A stretch of 64,000 bases of DNA, from positions 992,001-1,056,000 of the forward strand of contig CAJZBQ010000011.1 in the NCBI GenBank assembly GCA_914767885.1. The letters run 5' to 3'. The notes beneath the pieces were generated by a model. That model was given only the letters and a program-made list of their open reading frames with translations, searched no databases and was not told the DNA's origin. This DNA is from Blepharisma stoltei (Eukaryota > Ciliophora > Heterotrichea > Heterotrichida > Blepharismidae). Positions 1 through 10,353 of the stretch are shown one piece after another (within the stretch, counting starts at the first letter, position 1; each line of letters begins with the position of its first letter). The position numbers and the translations under genes were made by a program.

Positions 1-1051
1 TGCCTTTTCCTTACTCCCCTCCGTGAGTGAAACAAAACCATTGAAAAATCCCTATATTTTTGCAAAAACCACCCTCTGTGAGTAAAAAAATATTTTTATG
101 GAAAAAAAAATTGATACATAAATGATAATTATTATAACTAAATCTCTAGAAAATTCTGATTAATTTTAAATAGCCTGCATTTTAAAATATAAATTTCGCA
201 AATTAAATTAATTTTTGCTTTTCAATTTTTTGCAAATTGGAATTTTCTTAATTTTGAAAAAAAAAAATTACTCTAATAAATTTAAAAAAAAAAATTAATC
301 CTCCATAGCAAACAAAATTTTTTTGTTCGCTCATGGAGGAGGGCGAGTTAGTCTTGTTGCAAAGACCATACTTACCAGTGTAAGGGTAGTTTGCTTCAGT
401 TGTAATTCCTCTGTTAGCAATGATGTATTTCATTGCAGCTGTCATATCTCCTCCATTGCAGGATTCGTTTCCAAAGCTATATGAGCAATCCATAAGTTGT
501 TGCTCTGATAGAGAAGTCAAGGTGTGGCCGGCCAAGAACCATGCACCTTCAGTAGACCCAGTAGTTGAGAATGACCAACAGCTTCCGCATTGCCCTTGGT
601 TTTTAACTGCGGTAACAGCTCCTTTTTGGGTCCAGTCGACTTGGGTTGGGACAGCAGAGACGTCAAATTCAGCAACTTCAGCGTCGACAATTGGTTGGAA
701 TTTACGAGGAGTGTAAATCATCTTAAATTCAGCGAAGGTTAAGTCTGCGAACTCGTTGACTCCAAGGAAATAGGTATTTCCCTGGCCGTTGAAGACACGG
801 ACGTAGGCTGAGTTGTCTCTGAAAATCTTGAACTTGCGAGCGTATTCTTCTTCGCTAGCGTAGAGCTTGTTGTATTTGGCAATGAATTCAGAGAATTCTT
901 GTTCCTCCATCTGGAGTTGGGTAATTGCTGGAGTTTGGGCTGGTCCTGATAGAACTGCAACGGTTGCCACAACTCCGACGATGGCCAATAGGCCAAAGAC
1001 TGCCAAGAACCTTTTCTTGGATTTAGTTTCTACTGCGAAGTAACCTTCCAT
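1..1051 (-). CDS. Cathepsin L-like papain-family cysteine protease (5' part, runs off left edge)
   Basis: C1A cysteine endopeptidase, expected to act in lysosomes or food vacuoles. Residues about 14-36 form one hydrophobic signal/anchor segment. An I29 inhibitor prodomain follows at about 52-110, with the NxFAD motif in VNEFADLT. The mature domain starts near VDWTQKGAV and has the catalytic Cys158 in QCGSCWSF and a conserved CNGGDM stretch. The catalytic His and Asn lie beyond the window edge. The reading frame is broken by a MITE-like IES at 11-350. Removing it with one TTA copy continues the frame as NKTKEKA into bases 1-10. The start is the first Met, 5' of a non-coding AT-rich stretch. 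The family is certain; the exact orthologue is not. Confidence 0.92.
11..350. mobile_element. MITE-like IES, family A, in the protease gene
   Basis: The ends are TTA-CTCCCCTCCGTGAG and GGCGAG-TTA, a 3-bp TTA duplication. On the right side lies an imperfect hairpin made of TTTGTTCGCTCATGGAG and its complement. The interior is AT-rich and homologous to the insertions in the V-ATPase and ATG7 genes. Precise removal restores the protease frame, so this is interpreted as an IES. About 334 bp. Confidence 0.85.
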
Positions 1052-1763
1052 TTTATTATAATTGTTTCCCCAGTTGTCATCAAGATTAGCACAACGAAGG
1101 GCTTTATGAAATTATTCACATAAAATTGGTAGAATTAATTATGGCATTTTATCTTGTCGTTATAGGGATAAAAACAGTGGTTAAAAATGATTTTTAATAT
1201 TTTGTGACTGTTAACGAACAAAAGACCTGCTTTAGTTTTTATAAAAGCTATATGATAATAATTTTAGGTGCAGAAAATTATCGAAGGTGTCTTGTTTAAA
1301 TTAAAATTTTTAATTGATTTCTCAAAATATTCAGAAGCAAGTAATTAGAAAAATTATATATCTATGTGAGGGTTTAATTATTGAACTACTTATTCTGTGC
1401 ATCAAAAATTAAAATAATCTAAATAAAACATTTGAAAAATTCCAAAAGTCGTATATGCATATCATATTTAAATCCTTTATAAAATTTCACTGAATAATAA
1501 ACGAATTTTAAGCTTTTCAAGTGGCAATGATAATAATGAGTGTGTCCTTCGTATTAATTATTAAATTCTTATATCCGAAAAAGAAAAATATAAAAGTCTT
1601 AAACTATAATAATTCAAAGAAGCAAATCACTTTACATTGCTATAAAAAGGCTACTTAAATAAAAAGTCTAACAAATTTTTTCTTACGAATAATATAAAAA
1701 GTTAACAACAGCTTTTGGCAAATATATCAACTTATTACTTTGTTAAAATAATTCAAATATACC
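1052..1763. other. Non-coding AT-rich interval
   Basis: No ORF with codon-like composition in either strand under TGA=Trp, and no repeat shared with the rest of the window. It separates the 5' end of the protease gene from the 3' end of the candidate telomerase RNA, so it presumably holds the protease promoter. No element could be identified by eye. Confidence 0.4.
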
Positions 1764-1768
1764 AAAAA
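1764..1768 (-). terminator. Pol III-type T5 terminator of the candidate TER
   Basis: Minus-strand TTTTT directly follows AACCC, the 3' strand of the proposed closing stem. Ciliate telomerase RNAs are Pol III transcripts that end in U runs. Confidence 0.45.
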
Positions 1769-1950
1769 GGGTTTAGATAACCTGTAGAAGCTGTGATCGG
1801 CAGAGCCTGAGCATGTGCTCCACAACTGCAGGATATCACCTGGCTGCGCTCTCAGCTCCTTTGGAGGAACTGAGTGAGGAACCTTACAAAGGTTACTGGT
1901 GTTAGGGTGAATGCGGCCAAGACCGGAGAGATGCGCTTGCCAACCCATCT
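1764..1950 (-). ncRNA. Candidate telomerase RNA (TER)
   Basis: A GC-rich island of about 185 nt in AT-rich DNA. Read on the minus strand it contains CACCCTAACACC (1909 to 1898), which is 12 nt or exactly 1.5 periods of the 8-nt unit CCCTAACA. That unit is, from memory, the telomere repeat reported for heterotrichs. The layout fits ciliate TERs. The template starts about 38-42 nt from the 5' end, much as in Tetrahymena. GGGTT (1946-1942) can pair with AACCC (1773-1769) to close the molecule. A hairpin AACCTT-TGT-AAGGTT follows the template, resembling Tetrahymena stem III. A strong hairpin lies at 1851-1874 and a shorter one at 1809-1820. The 3' end is a T5 run (1768-1764), a Pol III terminator. 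A clear PSE/TATA promoter was not identified. No significant ORF fits better. Confidence 0.62.
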
Positions 1951-2712
1951 TTAATTCCCGCGAAAACTTAAATTTTTTGTTTTTTTGGTTAATTTTATTT
2001 ATGGGAACAATTTTTATTAGATTGATATATAGCGTTTATTGATATACAAATGCTATTTTAAATCCAGCAAAAGATAAGATTTTATTTTATAACAAAAGTG
2101 ATTTAGAGAGTAATTTTTATAATTTATTTTACGTAGAAAATATCAGCACTTAATTCATGCAATTAGCTGTAAAATTGAAGATGAATTAATCGGTTCTAAA
2201 ATTTTCTGGTTTAATCTCTTAGAGCTCTATGAGATTAAAAAATTCAAATAGAAATATAATAGCTGCACATAATATATGGAACTTATTAGAAATTGTTCAA
2301 TCCTAGCAAGGGAAAGGATTATGATGCAAGCGCAGCTATCACAATTAAAATATGGTGTCGCTCAAATTTTTTTGTTTATCCTGGACATAATTTCCTTCTA
2401 GGCAAATTTTTATTATGAGATTTGCTTCACCAGAGAATTTTCCACCAATTATGGCGTATGTGCCCAAATGGTGCACAACTTCGGACACTCATCACTATGG
2501 AATTCGGATTTCTAGAAGTGTGCAACCAAACCCTAATGATTGAAACTGAAACCTTTAGCGTGCCTTTCGGACGCAAGCTGTTTCGCCGAGTGCTGGCAGG
2601 ACATGCACCAAAATCTCAACCCCTGAAGCTAAGGGATCATCCACTAAAGAAGAGAGATATAATGAAGTTAAGTTAAGTAAATGCAGTTATCACAATAATT
2701 TCCTAAAAAATC
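1951..2712. other. Mostly non-coding interval with a weak small ORF
   Basis: An AT-rich stretch upstream of the candidate TER and of the TPR gene. Around 2415-2676 composition is less AT-rich and two overlapping plus-strand frames are open: one of 84 codons from 2422, and one of about 48 codons from 2415 that reads two TGA codons as Trp. Neither has a recognisable domain. It could be a small gene, an exon remnant or a decayed element; I could not decide. Confidence 0.3.
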
Positions 2713-4519
2713 ATGCATAGTAAAATATTAAATATGCTCAGACTTGCAAGAAGGTTCTTCGCAGGAATTGCCCCCCAAGTCGAATATCCTATAGGAATTA
2801 AAGACGTTCAGAACATTGACGAATATTTGGATGCATTAGAAAACATAGATTAGTTTAAGTTCGTGGGGTCTTCGCGGTTTATTTCAGCCACTCGCCGCCT
2901 TCTCCCACTTCAGCCTCTCGGCCTAAGCATGGGATAGCACTTACGCCTTTTTTGTCGACGTCACCAAAAAATGGTGACGTCAGCGCTCTCGAGGTGACGC
3001 ACCCAGGTACTTCTTGGGGCAACTCCTATCGGTCAGCCCATCCGTCCGGAGGCGGGAGACGGTAGGGTGTTCTGAAGCCTCCTCCTGTCCTCCATTACTA
3101 CCTTCGTTGTCAGGAGTGTGGGGTTGCCTTTGCGACTCTGGTCTTCTTGTCATAGGTCTAGGTAAAAAACCCTGCCATGGTGTCCTGGCCAGGGAGAAAA
3201 AAACCCTACCCGGGACACAAATTCTCCAGGCCCCATCCCTCTTAGACACAAGGCACGAGGCAGTGGGAGAAGGACGGGTCAGAGTAGTCACCATTTTATT
3301 TGTGTTAGAAAACATAGAAGAAGGGAAATTTCCAATCGTTGAGCAAAAACTCATTCAATGCTTGAGTATTGCTGAAGAAAGAGGACTCTATGGTGAGCCG
3401 CCTTATAATATTCTCCTCAAAAGACTAGCCTTTATATTTAGGATTGAAAATAAGACTAGTATGTGCGAAAGGCTGCTGGAAGAGATCGTAAAAAATTTCA
3501 AAGAAAGAGAAAGCCTATATCCAAGCCAGCTTTCTTGCTCCTATGAAACTCTACTTATGCAGTATTTAGATACAAATATTGACAAAGGTATTGATTTAGC
3601 TAATCCTTCATCCTAAAAAATATATATTTTATAAGTTAAATTGAATATTGTTTTCCAATTTTGACTAACTGGTTTAAAAAAATATTTTTGGTAACTCATA
3701 AAGAGGATAAGAAGCTATTAGAGGAAAAGCCTAGTCACATAAATGAAGAATTCGTCAAAAATATGTTAGCGATAGCTTACTTACTTAAAGGGGGAAACAT
3801 ATGAGAATCTAAAAAGCTTTTATCTTCTCTAATAGCAACAAATCCGCAGCAGCCTGAGCTCTATCATAATTTAGGCTGCGCTCAGTGGTGGCATCTTTTG
3901 TCATTTGAAAAACCAGAAACAATTACTATCAAAGAAGGAGAGACCTATGAGCAGTCTGAATATAGAGCTGCTGCAATGGAGTTTACAGATTCAGTAGCAA
4001 GCTTTCAAAGAGCCATTCAACATTTCGAAGGGCTGCCTGATATTTATAAAATTGACCCAAACAATAAGCTTGGTTTAAAATCATCAATTTGTGGAATCTC
4101 CCTTACAAATATCTCTGAAGTCCATCTTCAAAGCGCAAATCTAGAGGTAACTTAAAATTAGCCTGAAGGAAGCCATAAAATGACTTAAATGTGCTTTAAC
4201 GTTTTATGAAGAAGTTGATAAACAAAACGCTGGGAGATCTCTAGCGCTAACAGGAGTTTTCTTAAAATTCCAAAAAGAATATAATGAGGCAGAAAAAGTT
4301 TTAACTAAAGCGCTTGGGCTTGTGAACGGAGTAATAATAACATAGAGAGGTGACTATAATGAGATCTTTGTAAATGAAGTTTATGCCTCAGTTCTAAAGA
4401 AGCTAAAAAAGGAAAAAGAAGCTGAAGAATTATTGGAAAAAGCAAATGGGTTGTCGAAGAATTTGACATATTGGGCAGCAAGAGCGGTCCATCTGCATAT
4501 TCCAATGTGGACCCTTTAA
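2713..4519 (+). CDS. TPR-repeat protein, possibly mitochondrial, interrupted by a retroposon and a short IES
   Basis: Proposed CDS join(2713..2849,3319..3598,3694..4146,4169..4330,4346..4519), 401 aa. The N-terminus has Arg- and Phe-rich sequence (MLRLARRFFAG), which suggests a mitochondrial presequence. Helical TPR-like units follow (ISEVHLQSANLE, EYNEAEKVLTKALGL, KEAEELLEKANGL). TGA is read as Trp in GGNIWESKK and EAIKWLKC. A retroposon with 14-bp TSD sits at 2850-3318 and a short IES of about 95 bp at 3597-3693. The intron at 4331-4345 is 15 nt. The intron at 4147 is odd: a 15-nt GT..AG leaves the frame off by one, whereas a 22-nt one restores EEAIKWLK. The architecture recalls TTC19-type proteins, but that is a guess. 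Confidence 0.7.
2850..3318 (-). mobile_element. Short retroposon R1 in the TPR gene
   Basis: Flanked by a perfect 14-bp direct repeat, TTAGAAAACATAGA (2836-2849 and 3305-3318). The element body is GC-rich, lacks a long conserved ORF and is nearly identical to 58413-58884. On the minus strand it starts near AAATGGTGAC and ends in a short TAATC-like tail (TTAGTTTAA on plus). Removing the body plus one repeat restores the frame as DALENIEEGKF. Confidence 0.85.
3597..3693. other. Short IES in the TPR gene
   Basis: An AT-rich segment of about 95 bp with in-frame stops splits two open coding blocks. TA-to-TA removal gives ..DLTHKEDKK.. in frame. A second in-frame TA pair, 3601/3699, gives ..DLAKEDKK.. 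. The two alternatives cannot be separated without macronuclear sequence. Confidence 0.6.
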
Positions 4520-4553
4520 CACATAATTAAGCTTATTTTAAGAGTATGGTTAA

Positions 4554-5201
4554 TTATGACCCATATTTTGGGCAAAGTCCTAGTCTGAATCCTATCTCTT
4601 TTAGATAATTATCTGCTAAGATAATTTGGTTGCCACCTTTTTCTTTCATTGCTTCTTCCAGGCTTTGGCTTCAGTCTATTCTTGTGTAATTTTTTTCATA
4701 ATCTGCGTAGAATGCAGAGACATTTCTGTTTATTGACTCAGATATATCAACGCAATCTTTGAAATTATATGACTGCTTTGGAAGAATATCCGAGATTATT
4801 GAGTTGTTTTCTCTTTCCTGTGGAAACTCGCAAGGTTCCAAAATAAAAGAAACTCTAAACAGCTCAATATAAGATGTAATCAAGTTTTCAATTATTTGGA
4901 GAGTTTCGCTTTCATGACCAGAAGCATCAAGAACTACAATGACCAGCTTTTTCTTGCTATTTGCAACATCTGCTTCTATGTTTGTAATTGATAATTGAGT
5001 ATGAGGAACTTCAACTGAAATATTCGAAAAAAGATCAAAATCTGCAGGAGAGCTTGAGCAGAGAGATCTAAGTAAGGTGTCTGAGGTTTTCCATACAAGG
5101 TGGCCACAGCATCCTCTTGATATTAGTGAGTTGATTATGTAAGACTGAGGCAAAGCGAGGTTTGACCTGACCAGAATAATTAATGCTTTGGAGGCATACA
5201 T
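4554..5201 (-). CDS. Hypothetical protein, 215 aa
   Basis: An open frame of 215 codons when TGA (4671-4673) is read as Trp (YTRIDWSQSLEEAM), ending at a TAA at 4554. The N-terminal third is hydrophobic and Cys-containing, with ISRGCCGHLVW. The middle has KKLVIVVLDASGHESETLQ, followed by an acidic region. I recognise no domain. It converges with the TPR gene, leaving 34 bp between the stops, and it is read in the same direction as the syntaxin gene upstream. Clear codon structure argues for a real gene. Confidence 0.7.
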
Positions 5202-5345
5202 TATTAAAACAGTAATAATTTTTCATTAAAAAGCTAGCTATGCAAATTATATAAAAATATTAATAAGCTTATAAAATATAGGTATATTATATAGCAAAAA
5301 TGAATTTTTCTTATAAAATTGTTAAGATAGCTTAAGATTTTACAG

Positions 5346-7314
5346 TTATAGCGTTTTGGCTGTGACAGTAGGAACGATGATCACAATGAGTATAATCAGC
5401 AGTGCGACTAATATGCAGCATTTTTTCCATCTTGCTTTTTGCTGATACCCCTTAGCTCCTTCTAGCGCTTTTTCCGCTTTTTTAACATAATCTGAAGCAT
5501 TATCCACGTGCTTTTCTACACTATTCAAAAGTTCTCCTTGAGAGTGAACAAGTGCTGCAAGATCAAGAAACATCCTGTGCATGATATTTATATTTTGTTC
5601 AAGCATTTTGATGTCTTCAAGTCTGCTTTCTATATTATTTACCATCTGAATTATTTCAGAGTGAGCTCCTATCATTTTCTTTTCAACCATCATTTGGGCT
5701 TGTCTCGGATCTTCTAAGCACTGTTCAATCACTTCATCAGAAATATTTTCGTCAACCATTCTAAGCTGATTTGCTGTTTTATTTCTAGCTGCTTCGGTGA
5801 ACACATTTTGTGCCTTTTCTGCTTCTCCCAGGGCTTGCTGAAACTGCTTGATCAAGGTTGCATGCATCGTAGCTCGCATTCTTGTTTCTGTCTCACTGGC
5901 GTTCCCACGACCGTCTTCGATTGTTTTTGCTAGGGTTTCTGCAATGTCACGGACTGAGTTTAGTTCTCCGTTATTAACATCGATTAATTCTTTGAGCTGC
6001 TTATTAGTTTTAACTTCTTGCTCTGGCTGGGTGCATTGGTTGAACTCATCTTTTAAAATTCTTATTTGCTCACTCTCTCCCTCTGGAAAGAAAAGACTTT
6101 GCTTGCTATCGAAGCTTTATTCTTTTTTTAGCTTTTATATAATACTTCTAATCTTGTTTTTGTTTACTCAAAAATAATAATCAATTAATATATATCATAT
6201 TTACAATGAATGAAAGCATTTATGTATATGAAAATAAGATAAAGAATATAGAAAAAAATGCTTATATCAACTATAAGTAGGTATTCTAAAATTTATATGA
6301 AATATTTTTTTAAATTGCGTTTACTCTTACTCCCCCCCCCCTTTAAATTGGAACTAAAAATTTTGTTCCAATTTAAAGGGGGGTTAAGAAAATTTTTTTA
6401 AAAAATTATCCATATAAAAATTTTTTATAAAAAACAAAAATTTATATAAAAATTTTAAAAAAAAATTTATCGAATTAGATCAATAAATTTGTTTGATGAA
6501 ATGCTATTTACTCTTTTATCCTTTAAAACAAAGCAAGATATAACTAAAATTTTTATTATTAGTTAATACGCCACTATTAATTGGTATCAAAATTATTTAC
6601 ACAAAAATTATTATTTTTATTGATAAAAAAAAATTGGAAAATTTATCGATCAAAGTGCTAATTTTGTTTAAATAAGATGTTATTTATGCTTTTATTCTTT
6701 AAATTAAAGCAATAAATAAGTAAATTTTAAAAATTTTATAAGGAATTCCTATTGAATTTATATCAAAACTATTTAAATAAAAAATATCATTTTTATCAAA
6801 AAAAATAAAAATTTTTTTGAAAAAATTTTTAAAAAAAAAAAATTTAATTTTTTTTTTTTAAATTTAACAATTAAGGATAATAAATTTAACAATTAAGGAT
6901 AATAAATTTATTTAAATAAGATGCTCTTTATACTATCTTCTTTAAAGAAGAGCAAGATATAACTAAATTTTGAATTTTAGTTAAGAAAGAAACATTTAAC
7001 TTATATCAAAACTTTTTAGATAAAAATTATATATAATTTTTTATTATAAAATTAAATTTTGTTCCAATTTAAAGGGGGGGTAATTTACCAAAAAAGTGGA
7101 AATTTTACCTATATTTTGTTCCAATTTAAGGGGGGGGGAGTTAGTTCAAGGACGAGTCAGTATTAGATCGGACTCGTTCAATAGATTTTTGGGCTTTACG
7201 AATTTGGAGCATAAATTGCATGTTTGGGCCTGATGATGGCTGAACATCTGAAAGTAAAATTTCATGAGAAGGGTTATTTGAAGCTCCTTTAAGTTCTTGA
7301 AGTCTATCTATCAT
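5346..7314 (-). CDS. Syntaxin (Qa-SNARE), split by a nested IES
   Basis: The 5' block (7314-7144) starts MIDRLQELKGAS and contains QFMLQIRKAQKSIERV, an Habc helix. The 3' block (6116-5346) continues with Habc (SETETRMRATMHATL), a SNARE motif around DIKMLEQNINIMHRMFLDLA, and a C-terminal membrane anchor (CCILVALLIILIVIIVPTV). It should act as a t-SNARE in vesicle fusion. The blocks are separated by 6117-7143, which includes a family B MITE (6327-7143) plus about 210 bp of AT-rich DNA. Removing the MITE alone does not join the blocks. A TA pair at 7164/6107 gives an in-frame RSSKQSLFF join. The exact junction is unresolved, but both blocks clearly belong to one gene. Confidence 0.8.
6327..7143. 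mobile_element. MITE-like element, family B, in the syntaxin gene
   Basis: TTA-CTCCCCC...GGGGGAG-TTA ends with an internal hairpin of TTTAAATTGGAAC and its complement flanking AAAAAATTTT. The right end repeats the same arm (TTCCAATTTAAGGGGG). The interior is very AT-rich with repeated AAGCAAGATATAACTAAA-like units. Homologous copies lie at 29334-30110 and 42488-43218. Confidence 0.82.
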
Positions 7315-7530
7315 CTTCTCAGTATAAAAAATTATATTATTAAAAAATATTGTTTTGAAATTTAGATATGATAAGGATACTTAATAAGCTTAACAGCTCA
7401 TTTTTAGAATTTCTTGTCTTCAGCCTTGCAAAATAGGATAAGAACTGCGATAAAGAGAACTAAGAGATATCAAAAATAGATATTTTAAATTATAATAATG
7501 ATATAATGCTTATTTGAATTATAATTAGCA

Positions 7531-8613
7531 TTAGCTTGCTTTCACCTTAAAAACTGGTATATTTAAATATTCACTAATTTGATATACAACATTCCATACA
7601 AAAAAACTATATCTTCAAACAATGCATACTAAAAAGGCAACAACTGCAACAAAAACCGATTGCTTGTCCAAGATAAGCACTGCAGCTGCAAATATAAACT
7701 CTATAACTAATTCAGCTTGAAACCATTCGAATGTCATTTTGGACACGCTTGAAATAATTAGCTTTATGCATAATTCAGAAAATATCAGCCCATGCATGAT
7801 CATTATTATTGGAGCATAATTCGCCATCATGCTTTTCGATGCTATAAGAACCATATTCATATCCATAATAAACACAGGTATCAATGATTTAATGGTTTCT
7901 CTTTTCTTTTGAGAGTTCTTAAATACATTGAACAAAACAAAAATATTTGCTAAATTTGCAATGCCCATATTAATATGAAGGACAATTTCAGCAACGGTAA
8001 TACCGCCAATTATATTTGCCTGCCATATGCCAGGCCCAAAAATTGCTGTAATAACTAGCACCATTATGGACATATATTGGGCTTCAGTGACGCCCCAATT
8101 CATAAATTGTGTTCTGCAGCAATGGGTATGGTATTCTTCTCACGTTATCAAAAAAAAGCTTGTTTGGGCCCCTATATACATATATATTGTATGCTTATTA
8201 AGACCTAGCGACATCCCTTGCAGTAAAGTAAGAGCAATAAACGAGGTTGTCAATGAGTCACAGCCATGATCCAGTAGCATTCCTAGAGGAGATGATTGGT
8301 TAATTCTTCGTGATTGCTTCCCATCAATTGCGTCAAAAGTTTGATACATAAATATCATAAATGCTGAGATAAATAGAATTATTGGAGGGATGGGCTCTTC
8401 AAATGTTGTGCCAAATGGTAGCATTAGAATGTACGATAAAATAATGCATATAAAGCCAAGCAATGTAATGAGATTTGGAGCAATTGATCTTGGCAAGAGT
8501 TCAGCAAACCAGCTCCAAAATGGATTAAGTTTATTATCTAGTCACGAGCTTCCTGAGGTGTTATATTTAGATTCTGTAAGATATTTTAAATTTTCTTGCT
8601 TGATAAATGCCAT
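7531..8613 (-). CDS. Ethanolaminephosphotransferase-like CDP-alcohol phosphotransferase
   Basis: An integral membrane enzyme of the Kennedy pathway that transfers phosphoethanolamine or phosphocholine from the CDP-alcohol to diacylglycerol in the ER. The continuous frame is 360 aa once three TGA codons are read as Trp (GSSWLDNKL, LITWEEYHT, CIVWRYSF). The N-terminus NPFWSWFAELLPRSIAPNLITLLG is typical. The catalytic motif at about residues 90-115 is DGKQSRR..SSPLG...DHGCD, with Ser replacing the usual Ala before Arg. TWEEYHT and about nine hydrophobic segments follow. The start is ATG at 8613, giving MAFIKQENL. Confidence 0.92.
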
Positions 8614-10353
8614 TTATGATCAGATAAATTGGTATGAAAATAGAATATGGCAAAAAGGTTTATCAGCCACATGTCAAGTTGGAGAACCAATCAGCATCAT
8701 TTAATCAAACTAATATTAATTGAAGAAAAAATAGCTGCGAGAGAATGATTCTATTTAAGAACTAATATTTTATCTATAAGCAGCTTATAATTAATATATA
8801 TTAATATGATTAAGATATTTTAATTGCCTTCATAATTCACTATACTGAAAATAAGCAATTTAACTCATTATTTGTTTTTAGAAATTTAATCTCTATTCAA
8901 ATTATCATAATCTGCATCTTGGTCTCCAAAAATATATTAAATTAAACGTGATTTATATGAAATAACTTCATGCAGCGCTTGCTTATTTTTAAGCATGTAA
9001 CGATATGCATTACCACTATTTTTGGCATTAATTTTATTTATTCATACTTGATCATATATCCTTTATTATCCAAATATTTATCTTTAGCACGCAAGCAGAT
9101 TTATTAGTAATCTGCATTACATATCAAGTATATTTTATCAATTTTAATTTATCGAAAATATATCATATACTAAATATTAACACATTAATCAAAATAATAA
9201 TTATTCAGTTAAAACTACTGGAAAACTTTTCACTGAAAATTCTTTACTCTCCCCTTTAAGCAAGCAAAAATTTCTAACATAATATTTTAATAAATATAAC
9301 TAAAATTTGTTATAAATAGATCTCTATCTATTTTTATTTTTATTGCACTTTTGACAACTTTCATTCTTAAAATTTTTGTAAATTCGAGATCTTTTCAAAT
9401 ACTTACAAATTAGAATATTTTGAAATCTGGGAAATAAAATATTTTATTTATAATTTTAATATAGCGCGTGCCCTTTTATAGATTTTTAAGGACAAATTTT
9501 AAAAGAAAGAAAATTGAATTATTATAATTCTAAGAAAATCTAAATAGTAAAAATTAAATTTAAAAAATTTATCTTATATCTTCTATTTATCAGTTTTTAA
9601 ATTTGACTTATTTTAAAATGTCAAAAGGAATTTTCTTTAACTCCCCCCCCCCCATCCTTGATCGAACGACTCGCCATCGTTCGATCAAGGATGGGGTTAA
9701 AAAAAATTTTTTTTGGGAAAAAAATTATATATATATATATTTTTTTTATTTACTTTTAAATCAGAGTTTTAAGAGTAATTAATAATTATTTCTAAAGCAA
9801 AAAATTGAATTAATTTCATAAAAATACTAATTTTTAATATTTTGATTTATTAATTACCCCTTTAAACTGTATAAATTTTAATTTGTTCCTTATGGAATTA
9901 AAATTTTTTTTTTAAAAAATTTTAAAGAGAATCTCTATTTTATTAGATTATTGAGTTTTTAAGCCTAGGTTGATGGCTAAATCACTTCGGATAGTGATTC
10001 CGTAGCTTTCTGTTGTTTCAAAGCTTCTGAAAACAGCTTCATTATGTACATCTTCCCAAGCTTTTGATAGCAAATATATTTTAATATATATAAAAATTTG
10101 CATGATATGAAAATCGTTCGATCAAGGATGGGGGTTAATTTTCCCAATTTTTAGGAATTTTTACAGTCAATCGTTCGATCAAGGATGGGGGGGAGTAAGG
10201 GTATTTTTCCTCAGAAATCAATAAGGAGTCGGTTTAATATAAAATTTAAGAGAAAAAACTGCCTTTTTAAAACGAGGCAAAAAACCTTGTTCGCTTTTAA
10301 AGGGCTGATTTAGAAACTTTATAAGCTATCAGATAAATGGTGATAATTATAAA
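8614..10353. other. Long non-coding interval holding one MITE
   Basis: AT-rich DNA between two divergent genes (the EPT-like gene to the left, V-ATPase to the right). Apart from the family D MITE at 9638-10198 I see no gene, tRNA or other repeat. The divergent promoters should lie near 8614-8750 and 10200-10353. Confidence 0.45.
9638..10198. mobile_element. MITE-like element, family D
   Basis: TAA-CTCCCCC..CATCCTTGATCGAACG at the left and CGATCAAGGATGGGGGGGAG-TAA at the right. A left-side hairpin is formed by ATCCTTGATCGAACGA and its complement, and a third copy of the arm lies at about 10110-10133. About 560 bp, intergenic. The terminal organisation matches families A and B, but the hairpin sequence differs. 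Confidence 0.8.

Noticed and set aside
3014-3616. A 200-codon plus-strand ORF beginning in retroposon R1
   Set aside because: The first 90 codons lie inside the element and show no gene-like pattern. Only the part after 3319 is real coding sequence, continuing from 2849.
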